A stretch of DNA of 64,000 nt from Flavobacterium rakeshii (lineage in GTDB: Bacteria; Bacteroidota; Bacteroidia; Flavobacteriales; Flavobacteriaceae): NCBI RefSeq assembly GCF_009741375.1, contig NZ_WOWP01000054.1, positions 62,001 to 126,000 on the forward strand, read 5' to 3'. This document shows positions 27,346 to 36,329 of this stretch, piece by piece. The stretch's first letter is position 1. Every line of letters starts with the position of its first letter. The position numbers and the translations under genes were made by a program. A model generated the notes under the pieces. The model had not been told where the DNA came from and made no database searches. It saw only the letters and a list, made by a program, of their open reading frames with translations.

Positions 27346-27777
27346 ATGTCTATTTCAGATTTATTTGATAGCGGCTTTAAGAACAGAAACAAAGGACACT
27401 TTTCGGCTATTGTAAGAGTAGCAATGGAAAACGGTCACGTGAGTTCTGAAGAAAAAGCGTTTCTTGACAAACTTGCCAAACAACTTGAAATTTCAGAAGA
27501 GGAATATCTTGAGATAATGGCAAACCCGTTAAAATATCCTATTAACCCTCCATACCTACACGTACACAGGCTGGAGCGTTTATACGACCTGTCAAGAATG
27601 GTATATGCTGATCACATACTGGGACCAAAACAAAAAGAAATACTTACCCGTTTTGCCCTTGCCCTAGGCTTTACACCAGGAAACGTAAAATACATTGTAG
27701 ACAAAGCACTTTCGCTTTTAGTATTAAACGTAGACCTTGACACTTTCCTTTACGAAATGCAACACATGAATAAATAA
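27346..27777 (+). CDS. TerB family protein
   Basis: A 143-residue all-helical protein of the TerB fold. It shows the family pattern of an acidic motif in the first third (ENGHVSSEEKAFLDKLAKQL) and a second similar half (YADHILGPKQKEILTRFALALG). TerB-like proteins bind divalent metal through acidic residues and are annotated for tellurite resistance, but isolated copies are common and their role is unclear. Here it is a stand-alone gene, closed by a strong terminator shared with fbp. Confidence 0.8.
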   Translation: MSISDLFDSGFKNRNKGHFSAIVRVAMENGHVSSEEKAFLDKLAKQLEISEEEYLEIMANPLKYPINPPYLHVHRLERLYDLSRMVYADHILGPKQKEILTRFALALGFTPGNVKYIVDKALSLLVLNVDLDTFLYEMQHMNK

Positions 27778-27808
27778 AAAAAAGCCCCGATATCGGGGCT
27801 TTTTTTTA
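27776..27808. terminator. Bidirectional terminator between terB-like gene and fbp
   Basis: A perfect 18-bp palindrome AGCCCCGATATCGGGGCT (27783-27800) is flanked by A-run on the left and T-run on the right, so it serves both converging genes. Confidence 0.9.
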
Positions 27809-28816
27809 TTACTGATATTTCTTCATAAACTCATTTGCCTTATCAACCATGTTCTCGCTTCCGCAGAAGAACGGAACACGTTGGTGCAGTTCGGTTGGCT
27901 GGATTTCCATAATCCTGTTAAAACCGTCTGAAGCTTTACCTCCCGCCTGCTCTGCAATAAACGCCATAGGGTTACACTCATAAAGTAACCTTAACTTACC
28001 TTTTGGCGACTTAGAGCTGGTAGGGTAAATATAAATACCACCCTTAATCATATTACGGTGAATGTCTGACACCAGGCTACCTATATACCTTGAAGTATAA
28101 GGCCTGTCACCTTCCTCAGTCTGGCAGTACTTAATATAATCCTTAACCCCCTGCGGGAAGTGTACATAGTTCCCTTCGTTAATAGAGTAGATATGTCCGT
28201 CTTTAGGGAACTGCATATTAGGGTGCGACAGGTAAAAAGTACCAATAGCAGGGTTAAGCGTAAAACCGTTTACTCCGTGACCGGTAGTATATACCAGCAT
28301 GGTAGAAGTACCGTATATAACATACCCGGCAGCAACCTGGTTTACCCCCGGCTGAAGAAAATCTTCCTTGGTTACCGGTGTACCTACAGGTGTTACCCTC
28401 CTGAAAACAGAGAAGATTGTACCTACAGATACGTTCACATCAATGTTAGACGAACCGTCTAACGGATCCATAAGCACTACATATTTGTTATTATGCAGCC
28501 CATCTTTACCCTTAATTGTGATAAAGTCATCATTCTCTTCAGATGCGATACCACAAACAATTTCGCGGTTTATTAGTGTTTGCATAAACGTTTCGTTTGC
28601 ATACACATCCAGTTTTTGCTGGTCTTCTCCCTGTACATTCTGTTCACCAAAAGCGCCTACTATATCTACAAGCCCAGCCTTATTTACCTTATAATTAACC
28701 ACTTTAGCAGCTAATCGAATAGAGTTAATAAGCCTTGACAGCTCGCCCGAAGAGTACATAAACTCTTCCTGCTTTTCAATAATAAACTCTCCCAGTGTCT
28801 TGTTGCGTTCTTCCAT
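27809..28816 (-). CDS. fbp: Fructose-1,6-bisphosphatase, class I
   Basis: A 335-residue gluconeogenic phosphatase that dephosphorylates fructose 1,6-bisphosphate to fructose 6-phosphate. The metal-binding DPLDGSS is at 117-123, followed by the usual VGTIFSVF. An upstream ATG at 28849 would add 11 odd residues ([11 protein letters not shown]) and nearly reach a GATATTTG -7 box at 28847-28854 (minus strand), so ATG 28816 is preferred. Cytoplasmic, normal length. Confidence 0.94.
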   Translation of the reverse strand: MEERNKTLGEFIIEKQEEFMYSSGELSRLINSIRLAAKVVNYKVNKAGLVDIVGAFGEQNVQGEDQQKLDVYANETFMQTLINREIVCGIASEENDDFITIKGKDGLHNNKYVVLMDPLDGSSNIDVNVSVGTIFSVFRRVTPVGTPVTKEDFLQPGVNQVAAGYVIYGTSTMLVYTTGHGVNGFTLNPAIGTFYLSHPNMQFPKDGHIYSINEGNYVHFPQGVKDYIKYCQTEEGDRPYTSRYIGSLVSDIHRNMIKGGIYIYPTSSKSPKGKLRLLYECNPMAFIAEQAGGKASDGFNRIMEIQPTELHQRVPFFCGSENMVDKANEFMKKYQ

Positions 28817-28905
28817 TACTATAACGTTGTAGTTGTGTTGAGGGCACAAATATCGATATTTTTGTGAAATGATAATAATTTATTCTGAGATAGCTAAATA
28901 GAATG

Positions 28906-28913
28906 TATTTTTG
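28906..28913 (+). promoter_or_regulatory. -7 box of the GNAT-aspartate kinase operon
   Basis: TATTTTTG is a perfect TAnnTTTG box. A TTG at 28911 that could begin the same frame lies inside it, so translation must start downstream at ATG 28929. Confidence 0.55.
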
Positions 28914-28928
28914 CCCCAAATTTTGCTT

Positions 28929-29402
28929 ATGGTTATTCGAAAAGGAAAGAAAGAAGACATGCCGGCCGCGCTGGAACTTATTAAAGAACTTGCTGTTTTT
29001 GAAAATGAACCCGATGCGGTTGTGGTAACTGTTGATGAACTGGAACAGGACGGATTTGGCCCTAATCCTTTATTTAAAACCTTTGTTGCCGAAAAAGACA
29101 ACGAGATTATAGGGATGGCCCTGTTTTATTACCGCTATTCTACCTGGAAAGGAAAAACCATACACCTGGAAGATCTTATAGTTAAGGAAGCCTACAGAGG
29201 CACAGGCGCCGGAAGCGCTCTTTATAAAGAGGTTATAAAGTTTGGCAAACAGGAAGGCGTGCGCCGCATTGAATGGGCTGTACTAAACTGGAACCAGCAT
29301 GCGATTGATTTCTACGAACGATCGGGGGCTACGGTTTTTCAGGACTGGTTAACAGTGCAAATGGACGAAGAAGGAATTACAAAGTTTACACTTAATTTAT
29401 GA
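28929..29402 (+). CDS. GNAT family N-acetyltransferase
   Basis: A 157-residue acetyltransferase of the GNAT fold. The acetyl-CoA-binding loop is in VKEAYRGTGAGSALYKEV, and the C-terminal NWNQHAIDFYERSGA is typical. The sequence resembles diamine/spermidine acetyltransferases (SAT1-like: ENEPDAVVVTVDELEQDGFG), which supports a polyamine or thialysine substrate but does not prove it. Its TGA overlaps the ATG of aspartate kinase (ATGA), so the pair is translationally coupled. Confidence 0.88.
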   Translation: MVIRKGKKEDMPAALELIKELAVFENEPDAVVVTVDELEQDGFGPNPLFKTFVAEKDNEIIGMALFYYRYSTWKGKTIHLEDLIVKEAYRGTGAGSALYKEVIKFGKQEGVRRIEWAVLNWNQHAIDFYERSGATVFQDWLTVQMDEEGITKFTLNL

Positions 29403-30655
29403 GAGTATTTAAATTTGGAGGAGCATCGGTAAAGGATGCCGACGGTATTAAAAACGTGTATGATGTTTTGCAGAAAGTAGGGCACGAGGATGTGCTTGTT
29501 GTTATTTCTGCTATGGGTAAAACAACTAATGCCATGGAGGTTGTTACCAAGAACTATTTTGATAAATCTCCTGAGCTTAAATCATCCATACAGGACGTTA
29601 AAAAATACCATAACCAGATACTACTTGACCTGTTTGACGAAGAAAACCATGCGGTTTTTGCTGCCATCAACAGCCTTTTTGGTGATCTTGAGTATTTCCT
29701 TGAGCATAACAAATCGCCTAACTATAACTTTGTTTACGATCAGATAGTGAGTATGGGAGAGCTTATCTCCACTACACTGGTAAGCCACTACTTTAACTAC
29801 CGCGGACTTAAAAACCAGTGGGTAGACGTAAGGGAGTTTATCAAAACAGACAATACTTACCGTGATGCTGTTGTAGACTGGGAACAGACACAGCAAAACA
29901 TTAAAAAAGGTATTAAAAAGAAAACCCTTAATATTACACAGGGTTTCTTGGGATCTGACGAGAACAGTTTTACTACTACCCTTGGAAGAGAAGGGTCTGA
30001 CTATAGTGCTGCCATTTTTGCTTACTGCCTTAATGCCGAAAGCGTAACCATATGGAAAGATGTACCGGGTGTACTTAATGCCGACCCAAGGTATTTTGAC
30101 AATACGGTGCTGCTTAACCAAATCTCTTACCGTGAAGCTATTGAGCTTGCGTTTTACGGAGCATCGGTTATTCACCCTAAAACATTACAGCCGCTTCAAA
30201 GAAAAGAAATCCCGTTATACGTAAAATCGTTTATTAACCCGTTATTACCGGGAACAAGCGTTAGTAAGGGATCTGATCTTGAGCCGCAAACTTCATGCTT
30301 TATCGTAAAAAAAGGACAGCTGCTTATATCACTTTCATCACTTGATTTCTCTTTCATTATGGAAGAAAACATCAGTGAGATATTCAGCCTGCTGCACAAA
30401 TACAAAATGAAAGTACACCTTATCCAGAACTCTGCTATCAGCTTCTCGGTATGTGTAGATGATAAGTTCAACAACTTTAACGAACTTAAAACGATACTTT
30501 CCAAAAAATTCAAGGTGACTTATAATGAGGATGTTTCCCTTTATACCATCCGTCACTTTGACGACAAGTCGGCCGATGCCGTTACCGAAAACAAAGAAGT
30601 TTTGGTGCGCCAGTTAAGCCGTGAAACTTTACAATTAGTAACTGTAGATTTATAA
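29399..30655 (+). CDS. Aspartate kinase
   Basis: A 418-residue monofunctional enzyme that phosphorylates aspartate, first step for lysine, threonine and methionine. The substrate-binding KFGGASV is at the N terminus, and the TTLGREGSDYSAA block with the conserved Thr/Ser lies near the middle. The C-terminal ~120 residues have ACT-like pattern, so allosteric control by an amino acid is likely. It is coupled to a GNAT gene and ends at a strong terminator. The partner is not one of the usual threonine-pathway genes. Confidence 0.93.
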   Translation: MRVFKFGGASVKDADGIKNVYDVLQKVGHEDVLVVISAMGKTTNAMEVVTKNYFDKSPELKSSIQDVKKYHNQILLDLFDEENHAVFAAINSLFGDLEYFLEHNKSPNYNFVYDQIVSMGELISTTLVSHYFNYRGLKNQWVDVREFIKTDNTYRDAVVDWEQTQQNIKKGIKKKTLNITQGFLGSDENSFTTTLGREGSDYSAAIFAYCLNAESVTIWKDVPGVLNADPRYFDNTVLLNQISYREAIELAFYGASVIHPKTLQPLQRKEIPLYVKSFINPLLPGTSVSKGSDLEPQTSCFIVKKGQLLISLSSLDFSFIMEENISEIFSLLHKYKMKVHLIQNSAISFSVCVDDKFNNFNELKTILSKKFKVTYNEDVSLYTIRHFDDKSADAVTENKEVLVRQLSRETLQLVTVDL

Positions 30656-30685
30656 AAACAAAAGCCCCTTTAAAGGGGCTTTTTT
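30656..30685. terminator. Bidirectional terminator between aspartate kinase and MscS genes
   Basis: The palindrome AGCCCCTTTAAAGGGGCT (30663-30680) with an A-run before and T-run after serves both converging genes. Confidence 0.9.
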
Positions 30686-31757
30686 ATTGTTCATTTATTC
30701 CTGTCGGTTCTGTTTCTTTATCCTTTATACCTTCTTTCAGTGTAACCCTTGTAAAAGGTAAACTGTCGGGATAATTCTTTTGGATAAACTCAATCAGTTT
30801 TTCCCTTACATACACTCTTAAATCCCATGATATGGAAGAATCACTGGAGCTCATAAGTGCGCGCAGTTCCATCACTTTTTCACGGGCATCGGTTACCTGC
30901 AATACATTTACCTGCCCGTCCCAAAGGTTAGATCCTTCCAGCAATCTTGTAAGCTCTTCCCTAACCTTATCCACTTCCACCTTAAAGTCGGTATAAATGA
31001 AAACTGTGCCCAGTATCTCTGCCGAATTGCGGGTCCAGTTTTGGAACGGTTTCTCAATAAAATAAGTGGTAGGAACTACCAGCCTGCGCTTATCCCAAAT
31101 TTTCACCACCACATAAGTAAGCGTTATCTCTTCAATCTTACCCCATTCGCCTTCCACGATAACCACATCGTCCAGACGTATTGGTTGTGTAAGTGCTATT
31201 TGTATACCTGCCAGTAGTGTACCCAGTGCCTTTTGTGCCGAAAAACCTATAATAATCCCCGCTATACCAGCCGAGGTTAAAAAACTAACCCCAACCGAAC
31301 GTATGCTTTCAAAACTCATAAGCGCCACCCCAATGGCACATACCACAATAAGAAACACAACTACTCTTTCCAGTATGGTAAACTGTGTATATACCCTACG
31401 GGCAGCAAGATTATCGGAAGCCGAAATATCATACCGGCGCACCAGTGCCGTTTTGAGCACCTTTATAAAAATGATAAGAAACCAGGTAATACTCAGTATA
31501 AAAAGCAACGTACCTATATGCCCTATTATTTTTGAAGCGTTTCCATTAAACACACTGCTTGCCACACCAATGCGTAGCGCCAGTGCCGAAATAAATATGA
31601 TTAGCGGAATTTTAATTCGGTTAGCAAAATTCACAGGCAATATATTACGAGGATCCTTGCCCACTCTTTTAAGAATGTAAAAAATAATGCTGAAGGCAAC
31701 TACCAGTCCGGCTATACTAATAACAATATACTTAAGGAGTGTTGTATCGATATTCAT
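30684..31757 (-). CDS. Mechanosensitive ion channel (MscS) family protein
   Basis: A 357-residue membrane protein. Four to five N-terminal helices are followed by the conserved MscS pore region (VSFLTSAGIAGIIIGFSAQKALGTLLAGIQIAL) and the beta domain beginning QPIRLDDVVIVEGEWGKIEEI. It should gate in response to membrane tension and protect against osmotic downshock. An earlier start at 31802 would add 15 residues, but ATG 31757 (MNIDTTLLKY) gives a normal membrane N terminus. Confidence 0.9.
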   Translation of the reverse strand: MNIDTTLLKYIVISIAGLVVAFSIIFYILKRVGKDPRNILPVNFANRIKIPLIIFISALALRIGVASSVFNGNASKIIGHIGTLLFILSITWFLIIFIKVLKTALVRRYDISASDNLAARRVYTQFTILERVVVFLIVVCAIGVALMSFESIRSVGVSFLTSAGIAGIIIGFSAQKALGTLLAGIQIALTQPIRLDDVVIVEGEWGKIEEITLTYVVVKIWDKRRLVVPTTYFIEKPFQNWTRNSAEILGTVFIYTDFKVEVDKVREELTRLLEGSNLWDGQVNVLQVTDAREKVMELRALMSSSDSSISWDLRVYVREKLIEFIQKNYPDSLPFTRVTLKEGIKDKETEPTGINEQ

Positions 31758-31845
31758 GGTCGGGTATTTTAAAAAGTGACCTATAAAGTTAAAAAAACAC
31801 ACAAACCCATAGTAGGCATTAAAGATTATATTAACATAATTACCT

Positions 31846-31879
31846 GAAAAGCAAAAGCCACCGCTAAAAAACGGTGGCT
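31846..31879 (-). terminator. Terminator of the thiolase-KAS-SDR operon
   Basis: AGCCACCG (31856-31863) and CGGTGGCT (31872-31879) pair over 8 bp; on the minus strand the stem is followed by TTTTGCTTTT. It closes the four-gene operon that starts at 35516. Confidence 0.8.
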
Positions 31880-31908
31880 GCGCACAATCAAAAAAAATAT
31901 AACCAATA

Positions 31909-32649
31909 TTACGTTGCCGGATTCATTATACTTAGTGCTTCTGCCGGATTAGCAAGGCTCAGCCTATACAAATCTTCAGTTTGCCCTGTACGTATTTCAA
32001 ACCTGTTGGTTGCCAGTGCATCCAGCACATCTTCTGCCACTATTGATGGCGCTATACCGTTCTCAGCTCCGCCAATATCTTTAGAAAGTTCGGTATTAAC
32101 CAAAGGAGGCATAAGTTCAAACACCTTAATCGAAGTATCCTTCAATGCCAGTCTTAATGAAATAGTGTATGAGTGTAATGCTGCTTTTGAAGCTGCGTAA
32201 GTAGGCAGGTAACCCGAAGGCACATAAGCCACTACCGATGATACGTTAACAATAGCCGACTCCTTTTGCTCCTTAAGCAACGGAAGCAGTTTATCTGTAA
32301 GGCGAAGTATGGAGAAATAATTGGTTGTCATTTCATCTACCGCTATATCATAGGTCTTTCCTTCAGCCAAATGATTCACAAGTGCCCTCCCGGCATTATT
32401 GATAAGAATATTTAATTCGGGAAATTCTGACTGTATTCTTGCCGTTAACACCTCTACATCCTTAGCACTGGTAACATCTGCCTGAATAGCTGTTACATTA
32501 CCCAGTTGCACTTTGGCACTCTCCAGCCGGGCAGCATCCCTACCGGTTATTATTACATTGTTGCCCTGCTGTACAAATACTTTTGCCATTTCAAGACCTA
32601 TACCGGCACTCCCTCCGGTTATAAGGATTGTATTTCCTGTTATTTTCAT
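31909..32649 (-). CDS. SDR family oxidoreductase
   Basis: A 246-residue NAD(P)-dependent short-chain dehydrogenase. Motifs present: TGGSAGIG at the N terminus, NNAG, a Ser in VNVSSVVAYVP, and YAASKAAL. It resembles the DltE/YqjQ type that reduces ketones or 3-oxoacyl groups. It is the last gene of a four-gene operon with a ketosynthase, a hotdog thioesterase and a thiolase, which makes a 3-oxoacyl reductase role plausible. An upstream start at 32736 would overlap the ketosynthase gene; ATG 32649 leaves a 19-bp gap. Confidence 0.88.
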   Translation of the reverse strand: MKITGNTILITGGSAGIGLEMAKVFVQQGNNVIITGRDAARLESAKVQLGNVTAIQADVTSAKDVEVLTARIQSEFPELNILINNAGRALVNHLAEGKTYDIAVDEMTTNYFSILRLTDKLLPLLKEQKESAIVNVSSVVAYVPSGYLPTYAASKAALHSYTISLRLALKDTSIKVFELMPPLVNTELSKDIGGAENGIAPSIVAEDVLDALATNRFEIRTGQTEDLYRLSLANPAEALSIMNPAT

Positions 32650-32668
32650 ATTTAAAGTTTTTTGAGGA

Positions 32669-33916
32669 TTAATAAGGTTTTTTAAAAATGGTACTTGCCG
32701 TATGTCCGCCAAAGCCAAAAGTGTTGTTAAGCACATAATCTACTTTGGTGTTTACCGCTTTCCCGGTAATTATATTGAGCCCCTGTGGAATATCAGGATC
32801 TATGTTTTTGGTATTTATAGTAGGCGGAATAATATTGTTATGCACCGCCAGTACACTGATTATACTTTCTATAGCTCCGGCAGCACCAAGCAAATGCCCT
32901 GTCATGGACTTAGTAGCGCTAATGGCAGGTTTATGTTCACCAAAAAGGGTATTTACCGCGACAAGCTCACTTATATCCCCAAGTGGGGTTGACGTGGCGT
33001 GTGTATTTACATAATCAATAACATCAGGGGTAAGGCCTGCATCTTTTAGGGCTTTTTGCATCCCTAACAGCGCACCTATACCATCGGCAGGAGTAGCTGT
33101 TAAATGATAGGCATCGGCAGCCATGCCACCTCCTGCTAGTTCGGCATATATTTTCGCACCACGGTTAACCGCATGCTCCCACTCTTCCAGTATAATAGCT
33201 CCGGCACCTTCACCAGCCACAAAACCATCCCTATCTGCATCAAAAGGTCTTGAGGCTGCTTCAGGATCATCATTGCGTTTTGAAAGTGCCTGAGAAGCAC
33301 TAAAACCTCCTATTGATGCCGGAGTAAGCGCTGCTTCGCTCCCTCCCGCTATCATAACACTCGCCCTGCCCAGCCTAATGGCATCATAGGCCGCAATAAT
33401 AGCCGTGTTAGAAGAAGCACATGCCGATACCGTTGCATAATTGGGACCATGCAGTCCGTTTCTTATAGATATTACGCCCGCAGCAATATCCACGATCATT
33501 TTAGGAATGAAGTAAGGGTTAAAGCGAGGTGTACCGTCTCCCGAATGGAATTCGCTTAACTGTTCTTCAAAAGTGCTTATCCCTCCGTTTCCGGACGCCC
33601 ATATTACCCCAATATCAAACTTCTGTTCACGGGACATATTTTCAAAATCCAAATTAGCATCCTTTATAGCCTCATCGGTAGCGGCTATGGCATATTGCGT
33701 AAAGAGATCGTACTTTCTTACTTCTTTCCTTTCAAAATACTCTAACGGATCAAAACCTTTAACCTCACAGGCAAACTGCGTTTTGAATTTTGAGGCATCA
33801 AACTTTGTGATTGAACCCGCACCGCTTTTTCCGGCAACGATATTATCCCAAAACTCCTTCACCGAATTCCCCAGTGGAGTTATAGCCCCTAGCCCTGTTA
33901 TTGCTACTCTTCTCAT
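32669..33916 (-). CDS. FabF-like beta-ketoacyl-ACP synthase II
   Basis: A 415-residue condensing enzyme with the complete Cys-His-His set: Cys166 in VSACASSNTA, His306 in NTHATSTPLGD and His341 in TKSMTGHLLGAAGA (Lys336 also present). It is thus an active elongating ketosynthase. Because it sits in a TetR-controlled operon with a thiolase, hotdog protein and SDR, it is likely an accessory copy and not the housekeeping FabF, which usually lies next to acpP and rnc in this phylum. No acyl carrier protein is encoded here. It overlaps the upstream hotdog gene by 4 bp. Confidence 0.93.
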   Translation of the reverse strand: MRRVAITGLGAITPLGNSVKEFWDNIVAGKSGAGSITKFDASKFKTQFACEVKGFDPLEYFERKEVRKYDLFTQYAIAATDEAIKDANLDFENMSREQKFDIGVIWASGNGGISTFEEQLSEFHSGDGTPRFNPYFIPKMIVDIAAGVISIRNGLHGPNYATVSACASSNTAIIAAYDAIRLGRASVMIAGGSEAALTPASIGGFSASQALSKRNDDPEAASRPFDADRDGFVAGEGAGAIILEEWEHAVNRGAKIYAELAGGGMAADAYHLTATPADGIGALLGMQKALKDAGLTPDVIDYVNTHATSTPLGDISELVAVNTLFGEHKPAISATKSMTGHLLGAAGAIESIISVLAVHNNIIPPTINTKNIDPDIPQGLNIITGKAVNTKVDYVLNNTFGFGGHTASTIFKKPY

Positions 33917-34350
33917 GATTTTGGTATTTCTGTTTTTATCAGGTTAGTATACCCCTTAGCCAGTAGCCTGGATTTGTTTGCTGTCCAAACCTCACACTGT
34001 GCGTTTACAATCTGTTTTCCTTTTTTAATAATGTGGCTTATAGCTATAATCTCATCCCCTTCCTTTGCCGGAGCAAAATAATCTATCGCAAGGTTAACAG
34101 TTACATGGAAAAAAGGCTCCCCAAGACTTATAAGCGTAGCACCAATAGCATCGTCTATAATAGCGGCTGTAACCCCACCGTGCATAGTACCAAACGGATT
34201 AGTCATTTCCTTTCTTACCGTATACTGAAACGTAAGGCTACCCGGCTCTACCGAGACCATAACAGGATTAAGCCAGTTCATGAATGCCGATGGTGAATTC
34301 TCTATTTTCTTTCCTAAATACTGTTTTAAAAACTCTGCTGCTTTATCCAT
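33913..34350 (-). CDS. PaaI-type hotdog thioesterase
   Basis: A 145-residue single hotdog-fold protein. The segment GTMHGGVTAAIIDDAIGATLI is the PaaI/YbgC-type active-site helix with HGG and Asp. It should hydrolyse a CoA or ACP thioester, probably releasing product of the adjoining ketosynthase. Its end overlaps the ketosynthase start by 4 bp, and it starts 2 bp after the thiolase stop. Substrate unknown. Confidence 0.88.
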   Translation of the reverse strand: MDKAAEFLKQYLGKKIENSPSAFMNWLNPVMVSVEPGSLTFQYTVRKEMTNPFGTMHGGVTAAIIDDAIGATLISLGEPFFHVTVNLAIDYFAPAKEGDEIIAISHIIKKGKQIVNAQCEVWTANKSRLLAKGYTNLIKTEIPKS

Positions 34351-34352
34351 AC

Positions 34353-35516
34353 TTACTGTAGATTTTCTATTACTAATGCCGAAGCGCCTCCGCCTCCGTT
34401 ACAAATAGCTGCTACTCCATATTTACCGCCTTCCTGTTTTAAGACGGAAAGTAATGTAACCACTATTCTTGCTCCCGAAGCACCTATAGGGTGCCCCATA
34501 GCAACACCGCCCCCGTAAACATTTATTTTTTCCATATCCAAATCCAAAATTTTGGCATTGGCTAGTATAACAGCCGCATAAGCCTCATTGATTTCATAAT
34601 AGTCAATATCGTCTTTAGTAAGCCCTGCCTGCTGTAATGCTTTTGGTATAGCTACAGAAGGTGAAGTGGTAAACCATTCGGGAGCCTGTGCAGCATCGGC
34701 ATAGCCTTTAATCTTTGCAAGCGGTTTAAGATTGTATTCTTTCACCACCTCTTCAGTCACTAATAACAGTGCCGCAGCACCATCGTTAAGGTTGCTGGCA
34801 TTGGCAGCCGTTATAGTACCTCCATCCTCAAAAACAGGTTTTAGCCTGGCTACCTTTTCCGGAATAAGCTTGAAAATATCCTCATCGCTGTTAATTACGT
34901 TACCATTAACCTCAATCGGAATTATCTCATCACTAAACTTACCCGCATTAAAGGCATCCGCTGCCCTTTTGTATGACTTTAAAGCATAATCATCCTGTTG
35001 CTCCCTGGTAAGCTTGTATTCCCTTGCACATATCTCGGCAGCATTACCCATGTGAAAGCCGTTATACACATCGGTAAGACCGTCTTTAAGCAAACCGTCG
35101 GTAACCTGAGTATGCCCAAGTTTCGTGCTTTTACGTACGTCTATATAATGCGGCACATTGCTCATGCTCTCCATACCCCCTGCTACAACCACTTCATTCA
35201 CACCAAGCTGTACCTGCTGAGCTGCGGTAATCACAGCCTTTAATCCCGATGCGCACACTTTGTTTACGGTAGTAGCATCGGCCTCTGCGGGAATTCCTGC
35301 AAAAACAGCCGCCTGCCTTGCCGGAGACTGACCCAAATTTGCAGAAAGTACATTACCCATGTAAACAGCCTCTACCTTATCAGCAGGCAATTTAACTTCG
35401 TTCATTATAGCCTCTATGGCTGTTTTTCCTAATTGTGTTGCTGCCCAACCCGAAAGGCTTCCTAAAAAACCTCCTATAGGTGTTCTTTTTGCGGCAACTA
35501 TAAATACATCTTTCAT
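34353..35516 (-). CDS. Acetyl-CoA C-acyltransferase (thiolase)
   Basis: A 387-residue biosynthetic-type thiolase with the full catalytic set: Cys88 (NKVCASGLKA), His342 (GGGVAMGHPIGASGA) and Cys372 (CNGGGGAS). It can condense two acetyl-CoA to acetoacetyl-CoA or run the reverse. It is the first gene of a four-gene operon whose promoter carries the operator shared with the divergent TetR gene. This suggests the operon is induced by an acyl or lipid ligand sensed by TetR. Confidence 0.94.
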   Translation of the reverse strand: MKDVFIVAAKRTPIGGFLGSLSGWAATQLGKTAIEAIMNEVKLPADKVEAVYMGNVLSANLGQSPARQAAVFAGIPAEADATTVNKVCASGLKAVITAAQQVQLGVNEVVVAGGMESMSNVPHYIDVRKSTKLGHTQVTDGLLKDGLTDVYNGFHMGNAAEICAREYKLTREQQDDYALKSYKRAADAFNAGKFSDEIIPIEVNGNVINSDEDIFKLIPEKVARLKPVFEDGGTITAANASNLNDGAAALLLVTEEVVKEYNLKPLAKIKGYADAAQAPEWFTTSPSVAIPKALQQAGLTKDDIDYYEINEAYAAVILANAKILDLDMEKINVYGGGVAMGHPIGASGARIVVTLLSVLKQEGGKYGVAAICNGGGGASALVIENLQ

Positions 35517-35531
35517 ATTTTATGTTGATTT

Positions 35532-35547
35532 TATACCGATTGGTATA
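35532..35547. promoter_or_regulatory. TetR operator in front of the thiolase operon
   Basis: TATACCGATTGGTATA is a near-palindrome with one asymmetric pair. It is the exact reverse complement of the site in front of the TetR gene (36183-36198). It ends 15 bp before the thiolase ATG on the minus strand, so a bound repressor would block initiation. Confidence 0.8.
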
Positions 35548-35564
35548 TTTTATGGTAAAAAAAT

Positions 35565-36155
35565 TTATATCGCTAATTCATCAATAATTTTTTCGGAATG
35601 GCGCATCGCTGCATTAAGGGTGTTTATTTTTCCGGTAACCTTTACCAGCATTACTCCGCCTTCAATAAGTGCCAGTAATGTCCATGCAAAAGAATCGGTA
35701 TCCACATCAGGATTTATTTTCCCTTGTTCTTTACCGGTATTTATAATTCTTACAATACTGCTGTGCCATTTCCTTATGGCTTCAACAACATTTTCGCGCA
35801 GTTCCACATGGGTATCATCTACCTCAGTAGCCGAGTTAAGTACCGGGCATCCCCAGCGCAAAACAGGATTCTCGGTAAAGTTTGAAAAAATGGTAATGTA
35901 TACTTTAAGTTTCTTAATAGGATCAGGCTCAATAGTAATACGTTCCTTAACCCAATCAGACATTAATCCGAAATTATAATTAAAAGCAGCCACAGCAACT
36001 TCATCTTTGTTTTTGAAGTTACCATATATACTACCTTTAGTAAGACCTGTAGCTTCGGTTAAATCGGCCAGCGACGTACCGGCATAACCCTTCCTGTTAA
36101 AAATAGGTGCCGTTTTTTCTATAATAAACTGTCGTGTTCTATCTGCCTTACTCAT
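35565..36155 (-). CDS. TetR/AcrR family transcriptional regulator
   Basis: A 196-residue repressor. The N-terminal helix-turn-helix reads GTSLADLTEATGLTKGSIYGNFKNKDEV, the TetR signature. The C-terminal part is a ligand-binding helical domain, the type that in this family binds acyl-CoA or lipophilic ligands. It lies just upstream of the thiolase operon on the same strand. A TTG at 36179 lies inside its own -7 box, so ATG 36155 is the start. The same operator lies in front of this gene and in front of thiolase, so it is autoregulated and controls the operon. Confidence 0.92.
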   Translation of the reverse strand: MSKADRTRQFIIEKTAPIFNRKGYAGTSLADLTEATGLTKGSIYGNFKNKDEVAVAAFNYNFGLMSDWVKERITIEPDPIKKLKVYITIFSNFTENPVLRWGCPVLNSATEVDDTHVELRENVVEAIRKWHSSIVRIINTGKEQGKINPDVDTDSFAWTLLALIEGGVMLVKVTGKINTLNAAMRHSEKIIDELAI

Positions 36156-36176
36156 TTTAACCTCAAATTGAAAAAA

Positions 36177-36184
36177 CAAAATTA
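36177..36184 (-). promoter_or_regulatory. -7 box of the TetR gene overlapping its operator
   Basis: On the minus strand this reads TAATTTTG, a perfect TAnnTTTG box, 22 bp upstream of ATG 36155. Its first four bases are the outer arm of the operator at 36181-36200. Confidence 0.65.
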
Positions 36185-36200
36185 TACCAATCGGTATAAT
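36181..36200. promoter_or_regulatory. TetR operator in front of the TetR gene
   Basis: ATTATACC (36181-36188) and GGTATAAT (36193-36200) make a perfect 8-bp inverted repeat around AATC. The inner 16 bp equal the reverse complement of the site at 35532-35547. Overlap with the -7 box explains autorepression. Confidence 0.85.
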
Positions 36201-36253
36201 CTACCAAATTTTTAACGCTTTTTTTTAGAACACCCACTGCAAAAGCTATTCAA

Positions 36254-36261
36254 TAATTTTG
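36254..36261 (+). promoter_or_regulatory. -7 box of the HPF gene
   Basis: TAATTTTG matches TAnnTTTG exactly, 68 bp before the ATG at 36330; a leader of about 60 bases follows. Confidence 0.45.
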
Positions 36262-36329
36262 TAAATTGCAGAGACCGCAACACATTTGAAGCGGATAATT
36301 TTAATGAAATAACCTTAAATTTCAGAATT

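Noticed and set aside
35573..35979. Plus-strand frame through the TetR gene
   Set aside because: Antisense of the TetR coding sequence; TetR is supported by its helix-turn-helix and operator.
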